Below, in pieces: positions 16,839-26,317 of a stretch of 64,000 nucleotides of DNA (its first letter is position 1; each line of letters opens with the position of its first letter). Both the position numbers and the translations under genes were made by a program. The notes beneath the pieces were generated by a model, which saw only the letters and a program-made list of their open reading frames with translations, had not been told where the DNA came from and made no database searches. Origin of the DNA: Mycolicibacterium crocinum (GTDB lineage Bacteria > Actinomycetota > Actinomycetes > Mycobacteriales > Mycobacteriaceae); assembly GCF_022370635.2 (NCBI RefSeq), contig NZ_CP092362.2:310001-374000 (forward strand). Reading direction: 5' to 3'.

Positions 16839-17792
16839 GTGTCCGAACACCGGAACCGCAAAGTAGCCATCATCGGGGCCGGCAGCGTCGGCACCGCGAT
16901 CGCCTACGCCTGCCTGATCCGCGGATCGGCAGGCGTTTTGGCGCTCTACGACACCAATCCGAAGAAAGTGCGGGCCGAGGTCCTCGACCTCAATCACGGC
17001 AGTCAGTTCGTGCCGCACTGCACCGTGACCGGATCCGACCAGATCGACATCACCGCCGGGTCGGCGGTCGTGGTGGTCACCGCCGGGGCCAAACAGCATC
17101 CTGGCCAGAGCCGGCTGGACCTGGCGGCCACGAATGTGGCCATGGCACAACAGCTCACGCCGCAGCTTCTCGAGTTGTCCCCGCACGCGGTGATCGTGTT
17201 CGTCACCAACCCCGTCGACGTTGTCACCTACGCCGCCGCCCAGTCTGTCGACGCACCATCCGGGCGCATCTTCGGATCGGGAACGGTGTTGGACAGCAGC
17301 CGTTTTCGCTATCTCATCGCCCAGCGCGCCGAGCTCGCCGTCGGCAATGTGCACGGATTCATCGTGGGTGAGCACGGCGACTCGGAGATATCGCTGTGGT
17401 CGAGCGTCTCGATAGGCGGTGTGCCGGCGGCACACTTCCGCCGTGACGGGATGCTCGTTTTCGACGAGGCCGCCCAGGCCGGGATCTCCGCCGCGGTGGT
17501 CAACGCCGCCTACGAGATCATCGAGGGCAAAGGTGCGACGAACCTGGCGATCGGCCTGTCCACCGCACGGATCATCGAGGCGGTGCTCGGTGACCAGCAT
17601 CGGGTGCTGCCTATCTCCACGGTCCAACACGGCGCGTATGAAATCGCCGATGTGGCACTGTCTTTGCCGACCGTCGTGTCGGCCGGTGGCGCCGGTGAGG
17701 TGCTTGAGGTTCCCCTCGCGGTGCCCGAGCTTCTCGGCTTGCAGGCGTCGGCGAAAACCTTGCGACAAGCCCAGCATCCATTGGGGCTCTAG
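16839..17792 (+). CDS. ldh: L-lactate dehydrogenase (NAD-dependent)
   Basis: A 317-residue enzyme interconverting pyruvate and L-lactate with NADH. The Rossmann motif G-A-G-S-V-G lies at residues 13-18. The substrate-specificity loop A-K-Q-H-P-G-Q-S-R contains Gln86 (lactate rather than malate type) and Arg92. Substrate-binding Arg155 is in D-S-S-R-F-R, and catalytic His179 in G-E-H-G-D-S-E. The GTG at 16839 gives the usual short N-terminus before the Rossmann strand and follows a GGTGAG site; an in-frame GTG at 16803 would add 12 residues. Tuberculosis mainly uses quinone-linked LldD, so a soluble fermentative-type LDH is a notable addition. Confidence 0.9.
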   Translation: MSEHRNRKVAIIGAGSVGTAIAYACLIRGSAGVLALYDTNPKKVRAEVLDLNHGSQFVPHCTVTGSDQIDITAGSAVVVVTAGAKQHPGQSRLDLAATNVAMAQQLTPQLLELSPHAVIVFVTNPVDVVTYAAAQSVDAPSGRIFGSGTVLDSSRFRYLIAQRAELAVGNVHGFIVGEHGDSEISLWSSVSIGGVPAAHFRRDGMLVFDEAAQAGISAAVVNAAYEIIEGKGATNLAIGLSTARIIEAVLGDQHRVLPISTVQHGAYEIADVALSLPTVVSAGGAGEVLEVPLAVPELLGLQASAKTLRQAQHPLGL

Positions 17793-17796
17793 CGGC

Positions 17797-17802
17797 TACG
17801 GT
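17797..17802 (+). promoter_or_regulatory. Putative leaderless -10 box (TACGGT) of the Ddn-like gene
   Basis: TACGGT ends 6 nt before ATG 17809, with no Shine-Dalgarno in the 6-nt gap. Confidence 0.45.
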
Positions 17803-17808
17803 GAAGTC

Positions 17809-18225
17809 ATGACAGCCAACTTCAACGAGATGAACCAGAAGGTCATCGACGAGTTCCGAGCCAACGGCGGCAAGGCGGGCGGCATGTTCGAGGGCAAGCC
17901 GCTGGTATTGGTCCATCACGTCGGCGCAAAGTCGGGAACCGAACGGATCACGCCGCTCGTGCCGTACCTCGAAGACGGTCGGATCTTCATCTTCGCGAGC
18001 AAGGCCGGCGCGGACACCAACCCGGACTGGTTCCACAACCTCGTTGCCCACCCGGAGACCACCGTCGAGTTGGGGACCGAGACGTTCGGTGTCACCGCCC
18101 GGGTGCTGGACGGAGCCGAACGCGACGAGATCTACGCCAAACAGGTCGCCGCGCAACCGCAGTTCGGGGATTACCAGAAGAGCACGTCGCGGATCATCCC
18201 GGTGGTGGAGCTGCAGCGGTCCTGA
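17809..18225 (+). CDS. Nitroreductase/quinone reductase family (Ddn-like) F420-dependent protein
   Basis: A 138-residue split-barrel protein of the deazaflavin (F420)-dependent reductase family typified by Ddn. It has the motif V-G-A-K-S-G-x-x-R-x-T-P-L at about residues 42-54, then P-D-W-F-H-N-L-V-A-H-P at about 71-81, both diagnostic for F420 and quinone binding. Members reduce menaquinone or exogenous nitro compounds with F420H2. The start at 17809 is supported by a leaderless promoter box and by family length; the longer frame beginning inside the LDH gene is spurious. The gene converges on sigG with a 7-nt gap. Confidence 0.9.
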   Translation: MTANFNEMNQKVIDEFRANGGKAGGMFEGKPLVLVHHVGAKSGTERITPLVPYLEDGRIFIFASKAGADTNPDWFHNLVAHPETTVELGTETFGVTARVLDGAERDEIYAKQVAAQPQFGDYQKSTSRIIPVVELQRS

Positions 18226-18232
18226 CTGCGGG

Positions 18233-19258
18233 TTAAAGCACTTCGGGCAGGCCGAATTTCGCGAACACCGTGGTGTCCAGGAAGGCCACCACGTGCGAGA
18301 TGCCGTCGGCGCGCATATCCAGAACGTGCAGCTGGAACGGAACATGACGACCGCCGGTATCGGGCAGGCGCATGTACATCGCCGCGGCCGGCTGGCCGTT
18401 GGCGGTCAGCGGCAGTAGCCGCATATCGCCGGCGTGATTGGCCGGGCAGTTCTGGTGGATGAGCGCACCGATGTTCGGGCCACCCTGATACCAGCCGTCG
18501 AATGGCGGCATCTCCCAAATCGCCTCAGCGGTGAACATTTCCACCAACCGGTCGATGTCGTAGTCCTCGAAAGCCTGGATGTAACGGGCCAGCTGTTCGC
18601 GTGCCTCGTCAGAGTCCGGCGGTGTGAGTTCGTCGTCCTGGCTGGGGCCGACCGCCTCGAGTTGGGCCCGGGCCCGCTGCAGCAGGCTGTTGACGGCCGC
18701 CACGGACGTGTCGATGGCCTCGGCCACCTCGGCGGCCCGCCACTGCAGCACATCCCGAAGCAGGAGAACAGCCCGCTGCCGCGGCGACAGATGTTGCAGT
18801 GCCGCAACGAAAGCCAACCGAACTGACTCGCGTGACCCGACGATCACCGACGGATCCGATGCGTCGTCGGGCAGTGGCTCCAGCCAGGGCACCTCGCTGC
18901 GTTCGACGAGCTCGTCGGTCGGATTCGAACTGGGCGCGCCGAGTCCGGTCGGCAGTGGCCGGCGCTGTCTTCCCTCCAGGGCGGTCAGCGACGTGTTGGT
19001 GGCGATGCGATGCAGCCAGGTACGCACCGAGGACTTGCCCTCGAAGCGGTCATAGGACTTCCACGCCCGCAGGAAGGTCTCCTGAACCAGGTCTTCGGCG
19101 TCGTGCAGCGAGCCGGTCATCCGGTAACAGTGCGCCAACAGTTCGCGCCGGTACGGCTCGGCCTGCGCCAGGAAATCGCCCCGGCTCGGGTCGAGCCCGT
19201 CGTCCAAACTCTGTGCGAGCACGCTCACGGACCCGAGCTTACGCACCAGCACCGACAC
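18233..19258 (-). CDS. sigG: RNA polymerase ECF sigma factor SigG with SnoaL-like C-terminal domain
   Basis: A 341-residue ECF sigma factor. Region 2 is at about 35-105 (D-A-E-D-L-V-Q-E-T-F-L-R-A-W) and region 4 at about 155-205 (L-S-P-R-Q-R-A-V-L-L-L-R-D-V). A C-terminal SnoaL/NTF2-like domain at about 225-335 is usual for this group and replaces a separate anti-sigma gene. None is found next to it. In tuberculosis SigG (Rv0182c) is induced by DNA damage. The start is uncertain: GTG 19258 or GTG 19228. It is divergent from monoacylglycerol lipase with a 34-nt gap, the same arrangement as Rv0182c/Rv0183. Confidence 0.92.
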   Translation of the reverse strand: MSVLVRKLGSVSVLAQSLDDGLDPSRGDFLAQAEPYRRELLAHCYRMTGSLHDAEDLVQETFLRAWKSYDRFEGKSSVRTWLHRIATNTSLTALEGRQRRPLPTGLGAPSSNPTDELVERSEVPWLEPLPDDASDPSVIVGSRESVRLAFVAALQHLSPRQRAVLLLRDVLQWRAAEVAEAIDTSVAAVNSLLQRARAQLEAVGPSQDDELTPPDSDEAREQLARYIQAFEDYDIDRLVEMFTAEAIWEMPPFDGWYQGGPNIGALIHQNCPANHAGDMRLLPLTANGQPAAAMYMRLPDTGGRHVPFQLHVLDMRADGISHVVAFLDTTVFAKFGLPEVL

Positions 19259-19280
19259 GTCACCGGCCTGCGCACACAGT

Positions 19281-21160
<1,880 letters not shown>

Positions 21161-21195
21161 CTTCGTGCCCGCGCACCGATGTCGTCGCGCTCGGC

Positions 21196-21201
21196 TAGGT
21201 T
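21196..21201 (+). promoter_or_regulatory. Putative leaderless -10 box (TAGGTT) of the DUF2786 gene
   Basis: TAGGTT ends 7 nt before GTG 21209 and supports that start over an in-frame ATG at 21179. Confidence 0.45.
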
Positions 21202-21208
21202 GCCAGAC

Positions 21209-21958
21209 GTGACCGACGACAAGATGCTGGCGCGGATCGCCGCGCTCCTGCGACAAGCCGAGGGCACCGACAACGCGCACGAGGCCGAGGCGTTCATGGC
21301 CGCCGCCCAGCGCTTGGCGACCGCGACGTCGATCGATCTGGCCGTCGCGCGGGCACATTCGGCCACCCGCAGTGCGGCGCAGGCGCCGACCCAGCGCACG
21401 ATCACCATCGGCGAGCCGGGCGCTCGCGGTCTGCGCACCTACGTGCAGCTGTTCGCCGGTATCGCTGCCGCCAACGACGTGCAGTGCGATGTCGCGTCGA
21501 ACTCCGCGTTCGTCTACGCCTATGGGTTCGCCGAGGACATCGACGCCAGCCACGCCTTGTACGCGAGCCTCGTGGTGCAGATGGTGCGCTCCTGTGACGC
21601 CTACCTCGCCACCGGTGCGCACAAGCCGACGCCGACGATCACCGCCCGGCTGAACTTTCAGCTCGCCTTCGGCGCCCGTGTCGCCCAACGACTGGCGCAG
21701 GCGCGGGAGGAAGCCCGGCAGGAGGCCACCCGGGACCGGAAGTCCGCCCCGGGTACCGCAATTGCGTTGCGCAACAAAGAACTCGAGCTGCGGGAGCACT
21801 ACCGGCAGACGTCCAAAGCGCGCGGCACCTGGCAGGCGAGCCGCGCCTCGGCGGGCTATTCGTCGGCGGCCCGGCGCGCCGGTGACCGGGCCGGCAAGCA
21901 AGCCCGGCTGGGGTCCAGCCCCGAGTTGCCGGGGGCGCGGACCCGGCTGCCGCGGTGA
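21209..21958 (+). CDS. DUF2786 domain-containing protein (Rv0184-like)
   Basis: A 249-residue cytoplasmic protein, equal in length to Rv0184 when read from GTG 21209. The N-terminal DUF2786 motif (K-M-L-A-R-I-A-A-L-L-R-Q-A-E-G-T, residues 5-20, followed by N-x-H-E-A-E-A-F) is clear. The middle is a globular helical domain and the C-terminus is basic and Ala/Arg-rich. Function unknown; DUF2786 proteins often sit beside metalloprotease-like TIGR04338 proteins, as here, where the two overlap by 4 nt. Confidence 0.87.
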   Translation: MTDDKMLARIAALLRQAEGTDNAHEAEAFMAAAQRLATATSIDLAVARAHSATRSAAQAPTQRTITIGEPGARGLRTYVQLFAGIAAANDVQCDVASNSAFVYAYGFAEDIDASHALYASLVVQMVRSCDAYLATGAHKPTPTITARLNFQLAFGARVAQRLAQAREEARQEATRDRKSAPGTAIALRNKELELREHYRQTSKARGTWQASRASAGYSSAARRAGDRAGKQARLGSSPELPGARTRLPR

Positions 21959-22452
21959 CGGCGCGCGACAGCCAACGCTCCCGCGTCTACGCGGCCGAGG
22001 AGTTCGTCCGAACACTTTTCGACCGTGCCGCCCAACACAGTTCACGCACCATCGACTTCTTCGGCGCACAGCTCACGTTGCCCCCGGAAGGGCGGTTCGC
22101 GTCGATGCCGTCGGTGCAGCGCTACGTCGACGACGTGCTGGGACTGCCCGCGGTGACCTCCCGATGGCCCGCGCCGGGACCGCTCCGCGTGCGGCCTCGT
22201 CGAGCCGCAACCGCTGCGCACTACGAAAATAACGGCGGCACAGGCGTTATCGCCGTACCCGACCGGTCGACGGCCGACTGGGCCATGCGGGAGCTGGTGC
22301 TGTTGCACGAGATCGCCCACCACCTGACGCCGCGGGGGCCGGCCCACGGCCCGAATTTCGTCGCGACGTTCTGCGAGCTGGCCGCCGTGGTGATGGGCCC
22401 TGAAGTCGGGCACGTGCTGCGCGTTGTGTACGCCAAGGAAGGCGTGCGCTAG
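21955..22452 (+). CDS. TIGR04338-type metallohydrolase (Rv0185-like)
   Basis: A 165-residue protein with a zinc-metalloprotease-like motif H-E-I-A-H-H (118-123) and a third ligand candidate His131 in H-G-P-N-F. This is a compact HExxH...H site as in SprT-like or Wss1-like proteins. The family (TIGR04338) is confined to actinobacteria and its substrate is unknown. The GTG start overlaps the DUF2786 stop by 4 nt, so the two are co-translated and probably act together. Confidence 0.85.
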   Translation: MTARDSQRSRVYAAEEFVRTLFDRAAQHSSRTIDFFGAQLTLPPEGRFASMPSVQRYVDDVLGLPAVTSRWPAPGPLRVRPRRAATAAHYENNGGTGVIAVPDRSTADWAMRELVLLHEIAHHLTPRGPAHGPNFVATFCELAAVVMGPEVGHVLRVVYAKEGVR

Positions 22453-22467
22453 ACGACCGCGGTGGAG

Positions 22468-22473
22468 GATACT
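22468..22473 (+). promoter_or_regulatory. Putative leaderless -10 box (GATACT) of the PPOX gene
   Basis: GATACT ends 6 nt before ATG 22480; the same hexamer and spacing occur before the DUF1275 gene. A GGAGG further upstream (22464-22468) is too far from the start to be a good ribosome site. Confidence 0.35.
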
Positions 22474-22479
22474 CGAGCG

Positions 22480-23094
22480 ATGCACCGTGAAGTGACGACC
22501 GTCGCCGAGCTTCGGGAGATCGTGGGGGAGCCCGACCACTACGTCGCCAACAAGGTCAAGGACCGGCTCTCGGCCGTGCAGCGCGACTGGCTGGCACATT
22601 CGCCGCTGGCCTTTGTCGCCACCACCGATGCCCAAGGCCGCGTTGATGTTTCACCGAAGGGTGATCCAGCCGGATTCGTCCACGTCGTCGACGACCGTAC
22701 GATCGCTATTCCTGATCGGCCGGGCAACAAACGGGTCGACGGCTACCTCAATGTGCTGCAGCGCCCGCAGGTCGCAACCCTGTTCGTGATCCCCGGCCGC
22801 GGCGATACGCTGCGGATCAATGGGCGGGCCCGCATCCTCGCCGCCGCCGACTACTTCGACGCCATGGCGGTGAAGGGCAAGCGGCCGCTGCTGGCGCTCG
22901 AGGTCGACATCGAAGAGGTGTTCTTCCACTGCTCCAAAGCGTTCCTGCGGTCGGACACCTGGAAACCCGAGACCTGGAATCCGACCGCGCTGCCCAGCGT
23001 GGCCCAGATGGCCAAGGCGCTGCGCTACGACTGGACCGACGCCGAACTCGAGGAACGCTACTGCGAGGACAACATTCGCAAGGTGTTGTACTAG
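22480..23094 (+). CDS. Pyridoxamine 5'-phosphate oxidase family protein
   Basis: A 204-residue FMN-binding split-barrel protein of the PPOX class, similar to the actinobacterial MSMEG_1005 group. It shows F-V-A-T-T-D-A-Q-G-R-V-D-V-S-P-K-G-D-P-A near residues 46-65, the typical flavin-binding beta hairpin, and I-P-D-R-P-G-N-K-R at about 77-85. The C-terminal helix carries acidic residues. Enzymatic role is unknown; relatives reduce small substrates with FMN or F420. ATG 22480 is preferred over an in-frame start at 22462. It converges on the molybdopterin oxidoreductase gene. Confidence 0.87.
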   Translation: MHREVTTVAELREIVGEPDHYVANKVKDRLSAVQRDWLAHSPLAFVATTDAQGRVDVSPKGDPAGFVHVVDDRTIAIPDRPGNKRVDGYLNVLQRPQVATLFVIPGRGDTLRINGRARILAAADYFDAMAVKGKRPLLALEVDIEEVFFHCSKAFLRSDTWKPETWNPTALPSVAQMAKALRYDWTDAELEERYCEDNIRKVLY

Positions 23095-23137
23095 CCGGCC
23101 GCGCTATGTCGCCCAGGCTGCAGTTATCGACACGAAA

Positions 23138-23176
23138 CGCGAGTAACCCTCGCGGTACTTACAGCCTCGCCGAGGC
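23138..23176. terminator. Weak double hairpin between convergent genes
   Basis: Two short stems lie in the 83-nt gap between the PPOX gene and the minus-strand oxidoreductase: CGCGAG/CTCGCG (23138-23154) and GCCTCG/CGAGGC (23164-23176). They may end transcription from both sides. Confidence 0.35.
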
Positions 23177-23177
23177 G

Positions 23178-25400
23178 TCAGCCGGCCGGAGCCACCTCCA
23201 CCGGCAGCGCGTTGAGTACCGCGGTGCCCGACAACGGATCCAGCAGCGTGCCGTCGTTGAGGTTGTTGACGTTCACCCCCGGGTGCTGGGCAGCCACCCG
23301 CATCCGGGTGCCCGGCTCGGTGTGCCCCCAACCGTGCGGCAATGACACCACACCGGGGCGGATCGCGTCGGTGATCTCAACGGGCACTTCGAGTTTTCCA
23401 CCCGGTCCGGTGACCACCGCCATCTCCTCGAGGCCCAGCCGTGTGGCATCGTCGGGATGGATCTGCAGTGTGCAGCGGTTGGTTCCGCCGGACAGGGCAG
23501 GCAGGTTGTGCATCCAGCTGTTGTTGGACCGAAGATGCCGTCGGCCGATCAGCAGGAAGCCGGGTTCCGACGTCAGCGCCGCGTGTAGTCGAGGGATGTC
23601 GGCGAGGATCGGCTCGGGATCCAATTCGATTGTGCCCGAGGGAGTCCGGAGTATCTCCGGAATTCGCGGGCTCAGCGCACCGAGGTCGATCCCATGCGGT
23701 GCGTCCTTGAGCTTCTGCAGAGTCAGGCCGTCGGGGTTGGCACCGAAGCCGTCGCCGAACGGGCCGAGCCGCAACATCATGTCGAGGCGTCGCTCGTAGC
23801 CGCGACCGTCGGGCAGCATCGCGGTCAGTTCCTCGACGGACCGGCCTGCGACGGGGGAGTGTTCGTCGGCGACCTCCTTGCCCAGCGTCGTCGCGATCAC
23901 CTGCTCGTCCACCAACGTCGGGTCGGCGTCGGGCCCCATGCCCAGCACGATCAGCGCCAGGCGAGCCAGGATCTCGCACTCGTCGGGCCGCCCGTCTTCC
24001 AGGCGCAGCACCGGTGGGGAGTACCTGGCGTTGTTGCGCACCGCGGCCCCGCTGAGCGCGAGGTCGTAATGCGCTGCGCGGGAAGGCGGAGGCGGCGGCA
24101 GGATCACATCGGCGTGCCGGGTGGTCTCGTTGAGGTACGGATCGACCGACACCATGAAGCCGACGCCGTCGAGGGCATCGGACAGCCGCGCGCCGTCGGG
24201 CGCGGACAGCACCGGGTTGCCGGCGATCGTGATCATCGCCCGGATCTGTCCCTCGCCGGGTGTTTCGATCTCCTCGGCCAGCGCGACCGCGGGTAGCTCG
24301 GAGAGCGCCTCGGGGTGACCGGACACCCGGCTGCGCCAACGCCCGGTGGCGAAACCCCGACCGGGACGCGGTGGGCGCGGAGCACCGGCGATCGGTGAGT
24401 GCGCGAACATCACCCCGCCGGGGCGGTCCAGGTTGCCGGTCAAGATGTTCACCACGTCGACCAGCCAGCTGGTCAGCGTGCCGAACCCGACGGTCGAGGT
24501 GCCGATGCGGCCGTAGACCGCGGCCGTCGGCGCCGCGGCGAGTTCGCGTGCCAGCGTGCGGATTTCGTCGGCATCGATACCGCAGTGCCCGGCGACCGCC
24601 TCCGGCGGGAAGTCCTGCGCCGCCGCCCGTACCCGCTCCAGCCCGCTGACGTGCTCGGCCAGCCGGCCCAGGTCGACCAGATCCTCGTCGAAGAGCACAT
24701 GCGCGATCGCGAACAGCATCGCGGCATCGGTGCCGGGGCGCGGCGCGAGGTGGCGATCGGCCATCTCTGCGGTGCGGGTGCGGTTGGGATCGATCACAAC
24801 CAGCTTGCCGCCGCGGCGGCGCAATGCCTTGAGCTTGCCGGGGAAGTCGGCGGCGGTGGCCAGGGATCCGTTGGACACCAACGGATTTGCGCCCATCACG
24901 ACCAGATAGTCGGTGCGGTCGAGGTCGGGGAGGGTGAAGGCCAGCGGGTTTCCGAACAGGTACCCGCAGGAGACGTGCTTGGGCATCTGGTCCAGTGTGC
25001 TGGCCGAGTACACCTGCCGGGTGCCCAGCGACTTGATGACGACGGGTCCGTAGAGCGAGCCTGCGATGGTGTGCGCATTCGGGTTGCCCAGGTACACCGC
25101 GACCGATGAACCGCCGGTGTCGGCGATCACGCGCTGCAGGCCCTCGGCGGCTACCGCGAAGGCCTCGGCCCAGGTGGTCTCGACCAGTTCACCGTCGCGG
25201 CGCACGAGCGGGTTCTGCAGCCGGTCGGGATCGTTGTCCAGTTCGGGGAAGCTCGCGCCCTTGGGGCAGATGAAGCCGTGGCTGAACACGTCGTCGCGAT
25301 CACCCCGGGCAGCGCTGACCCAGTCGTTGTCGTCGATCGTGAGGACCATCCCGCAGGTGGCCTCGCACAGCGGGCAGATTCGCAAAGCGGTGCGGCTCAT
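23178..25400 (-). CDS. Molybdopterin-dependent oxidoreductase (Rv0197-like)
   Basis: A 740-residue member of the DMSO reductase superfamily. An N-terminal [4Fe-4S] site is formed by Cys9, Cys12, Cys16 and Cys45 (C-x2-C-x3-C-x28-C). The large molybdopterin domains follow, with G-A-N-P-L-V-S-N-G and V-V-I-D-P-N-R-T-R-T-A as nucleotide-binding segments. A C-terminal dinucleotide-binding domain (about 615-740) contains a S-L-P-H-G-W-G-H motif. No signal peptide or Tat motif, so it is cytoplasmic. Substrate unknown. ATG 25400 directly precedes the iron-sulfur motif; an upstream GTG adds 3 residues. An IclR gene lies just upstream on the same strand. Confidence 0.9.
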   Translation of the reverse strand: MSRTALRICPLCEATCGMVLTIDDNDWVSAARGDRDDVFSHGFICPKGASFPELDNDPDRLQNPLVRRDGELVETTWAEAFAVAAEGLQRVIADTGGSSVAVYLGNPNAHTIAGSLYGPVVIKSLGTRQVYSASTLDQMPKHVSCGYLFGNPLAFTLPDLDRTDYLVVMGANPLVSNGSLATAADFPGKLKALRRRGGKLVVIDPNRTRTAEMADRHLAPRPGTDAAMLFAIAHVLFDEDLVDLGRLAEHVSGLERVRAAAQDFPPEAVAGHCGIDADEIRTLARELAAAPTAAVYGRIGTSTVGFGTLTSWLVDVVNILTGNLDRPGGVMFAHSPIAGAPRPPRPGRGFATGRWRSRVSGHPEALSELPAVALAEEIETPGEGQIRAMITIAGNPVLSAPDGARLSDALDGVGFMVSVDPYLNETTRHADVILPPPPPSRAAHYDLALSGAAVRNNARYSPPVLRLEDGRPDECEILARLALIVLGMGPDADPTLVDEQVIATTLGKEVADEHSPVAGRSVEELTAMLPDGRGYERRLDMMLRLGPFGDGFGANPDGLTLQKLKDAPHGIDLGALSPRIPEILRTPSGTIELDPEPILADIPRLHAALTSEPGFLLIGRRHLRSNNSWMHNLPALSGGTNRCTLQIHPDDATRLGLEEMAVVTGPGGKLEVPVEITDAIRPGVVSLPHGWGHTEPGTRMRVAAQHPGVNVNNLNDGTLLDPLSGTAVLNALPVEVAPAG

Positions 25401-25454
25401 GCCTGTCACTGTGCTCTGCGACCGACCCCGGTGGCAAGCCCAACCACCGGATGG

Positions 25455-26228
25455 TCAGATTTGGCTTCGGCTGGTCCAGACTGGTGACGCCAGCGCGTCA
25501 TGCAGTGCGGCGACGATGCGATCTCGGTGGGCGTTGAACCGCTCGGTGGGGGCGGGTACCGAGATCGCGACGATGTTGCCGCCTGCCGCGCGGCCCGCAA
25601 TCCCGGCGGCCGAGATGCCGTCGGTGTGCTCGTCGCGGTCGAACGCCACCCGGTCGGTGCGGACCATCCGGATTTCGGCGCGCACCCGCTCGGCTTCGGC
25701 CGCGTCGAGGGCGGCGAGCACCTGGTCGACATCAGCGTCGTCGAACAGGGCGAGCGCCGCCTTGCCGTTGGCGGTGTCGGGCAGCGTGAAGCGGCCGCCG
25801 ATCGCCGAGACCGCGCGGAGCCGGTGCGGCGACTCGATCTGGTCGATGAACAGCATCTGGCCGCCGCGGTAGACCGAGAGGTCGACGGTTTCACCGGTGG
25901 CCTCGGCGACCCGCTCCAGGGTGGACCGGAATGCGGACGTGATGTGGGCGGCGTCGGCGTTGGCCAGGCCGAGCAGTCGCTCGCCGAGGACGATGCGCCC
26001 GTCGTCGTCCACCGCGGCGAATCCCACCTCGACCAGCCCGACGAGCAGGCGCCGCGTGGTCGACTTGGCCAGTCCGAGGCGGCTGTGCAGGTCAACGAGT
26101 CGCAGCCGGCCCGGGGCGGTCGCGATTTCGTCCAGGGCGGCGGCGGCGCGGCGCAGCACCTGAATGCCGTCGTCACGGGCGTTCGATGGGCGTCCGCCGT
26201 CGACCATAGAAATTTTCGCGTCAGTCAA
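25455..26228 (-). CDS. IclR family transcriptional regulator
   Basis: A regulator of about 257 residues with an N-terminal winged helix (Q-V-L-R-R-A-A-A-A-L-D-E-I-A, then L-A-K-S-T-T-R-R-L-L as recognition helix) and a C-terminal IclR effector domain (about 85-255) containing G-K-A-A-L-A-L-F. The start is uncertain. TTG 26228 has an AAGGGA ribosome site about 7 nt away, and ATG 26207 is an alternative 7 codons in. It is divergent from an FAD-oxidoreductase/DAPG-hydrolase-like operon, with a 17-bp palindrome in between, so it most likely controls that operon in response to a phenolic ligand (inference). Confidence 0.87.
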   Translation of the reverse strand: MTDAKISMVDGGRPSNARDDGIQVLRRAAAALDEIATAPGRLRLVDLHSRLGLAKSTTRRLLVGLVEVGFAAVDDDGRIVLGERLLGLANADAAHITSAFRSTLERVAEATGETVDLSVYRGGQMLFIDQIESPHRLRAVSAIGGRFTLPDTANGKAALALFDDADVDQVLAALDAAEAERVRAEIRMVRTDRVAFDRDEHTDGISAAGIAGRAAGGNIVAISVPAPTERFNAHRDRIVAALHDALASPVWTSRSQI

Positions 26229-26281
26229 CTGACATCCCTTCCCTCGGCGTGGCCGCAGCGGTAGTGTGCCGCAATACGGAT

Positions 26282-26298
26282 CATAGCGATTCGCTATG
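26282..26298 (+). promoter_or_regulatory. 17-bp perfect palindrome, likely IclR operator
   Basis: CATAGCGA-T-TCGCTATG has perfect 8-bp arms around one central base. It lies in the 89-nt divergent space between iclR and the FAD-oxidoreductase gene, just before the latter's AAAGGAGG. Position and symmetry suit an IclR dimer site. Confidence 0.6.
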
Positions 26299-26317
26299 TG
26301 GATCAAAGGAGGCTTTG

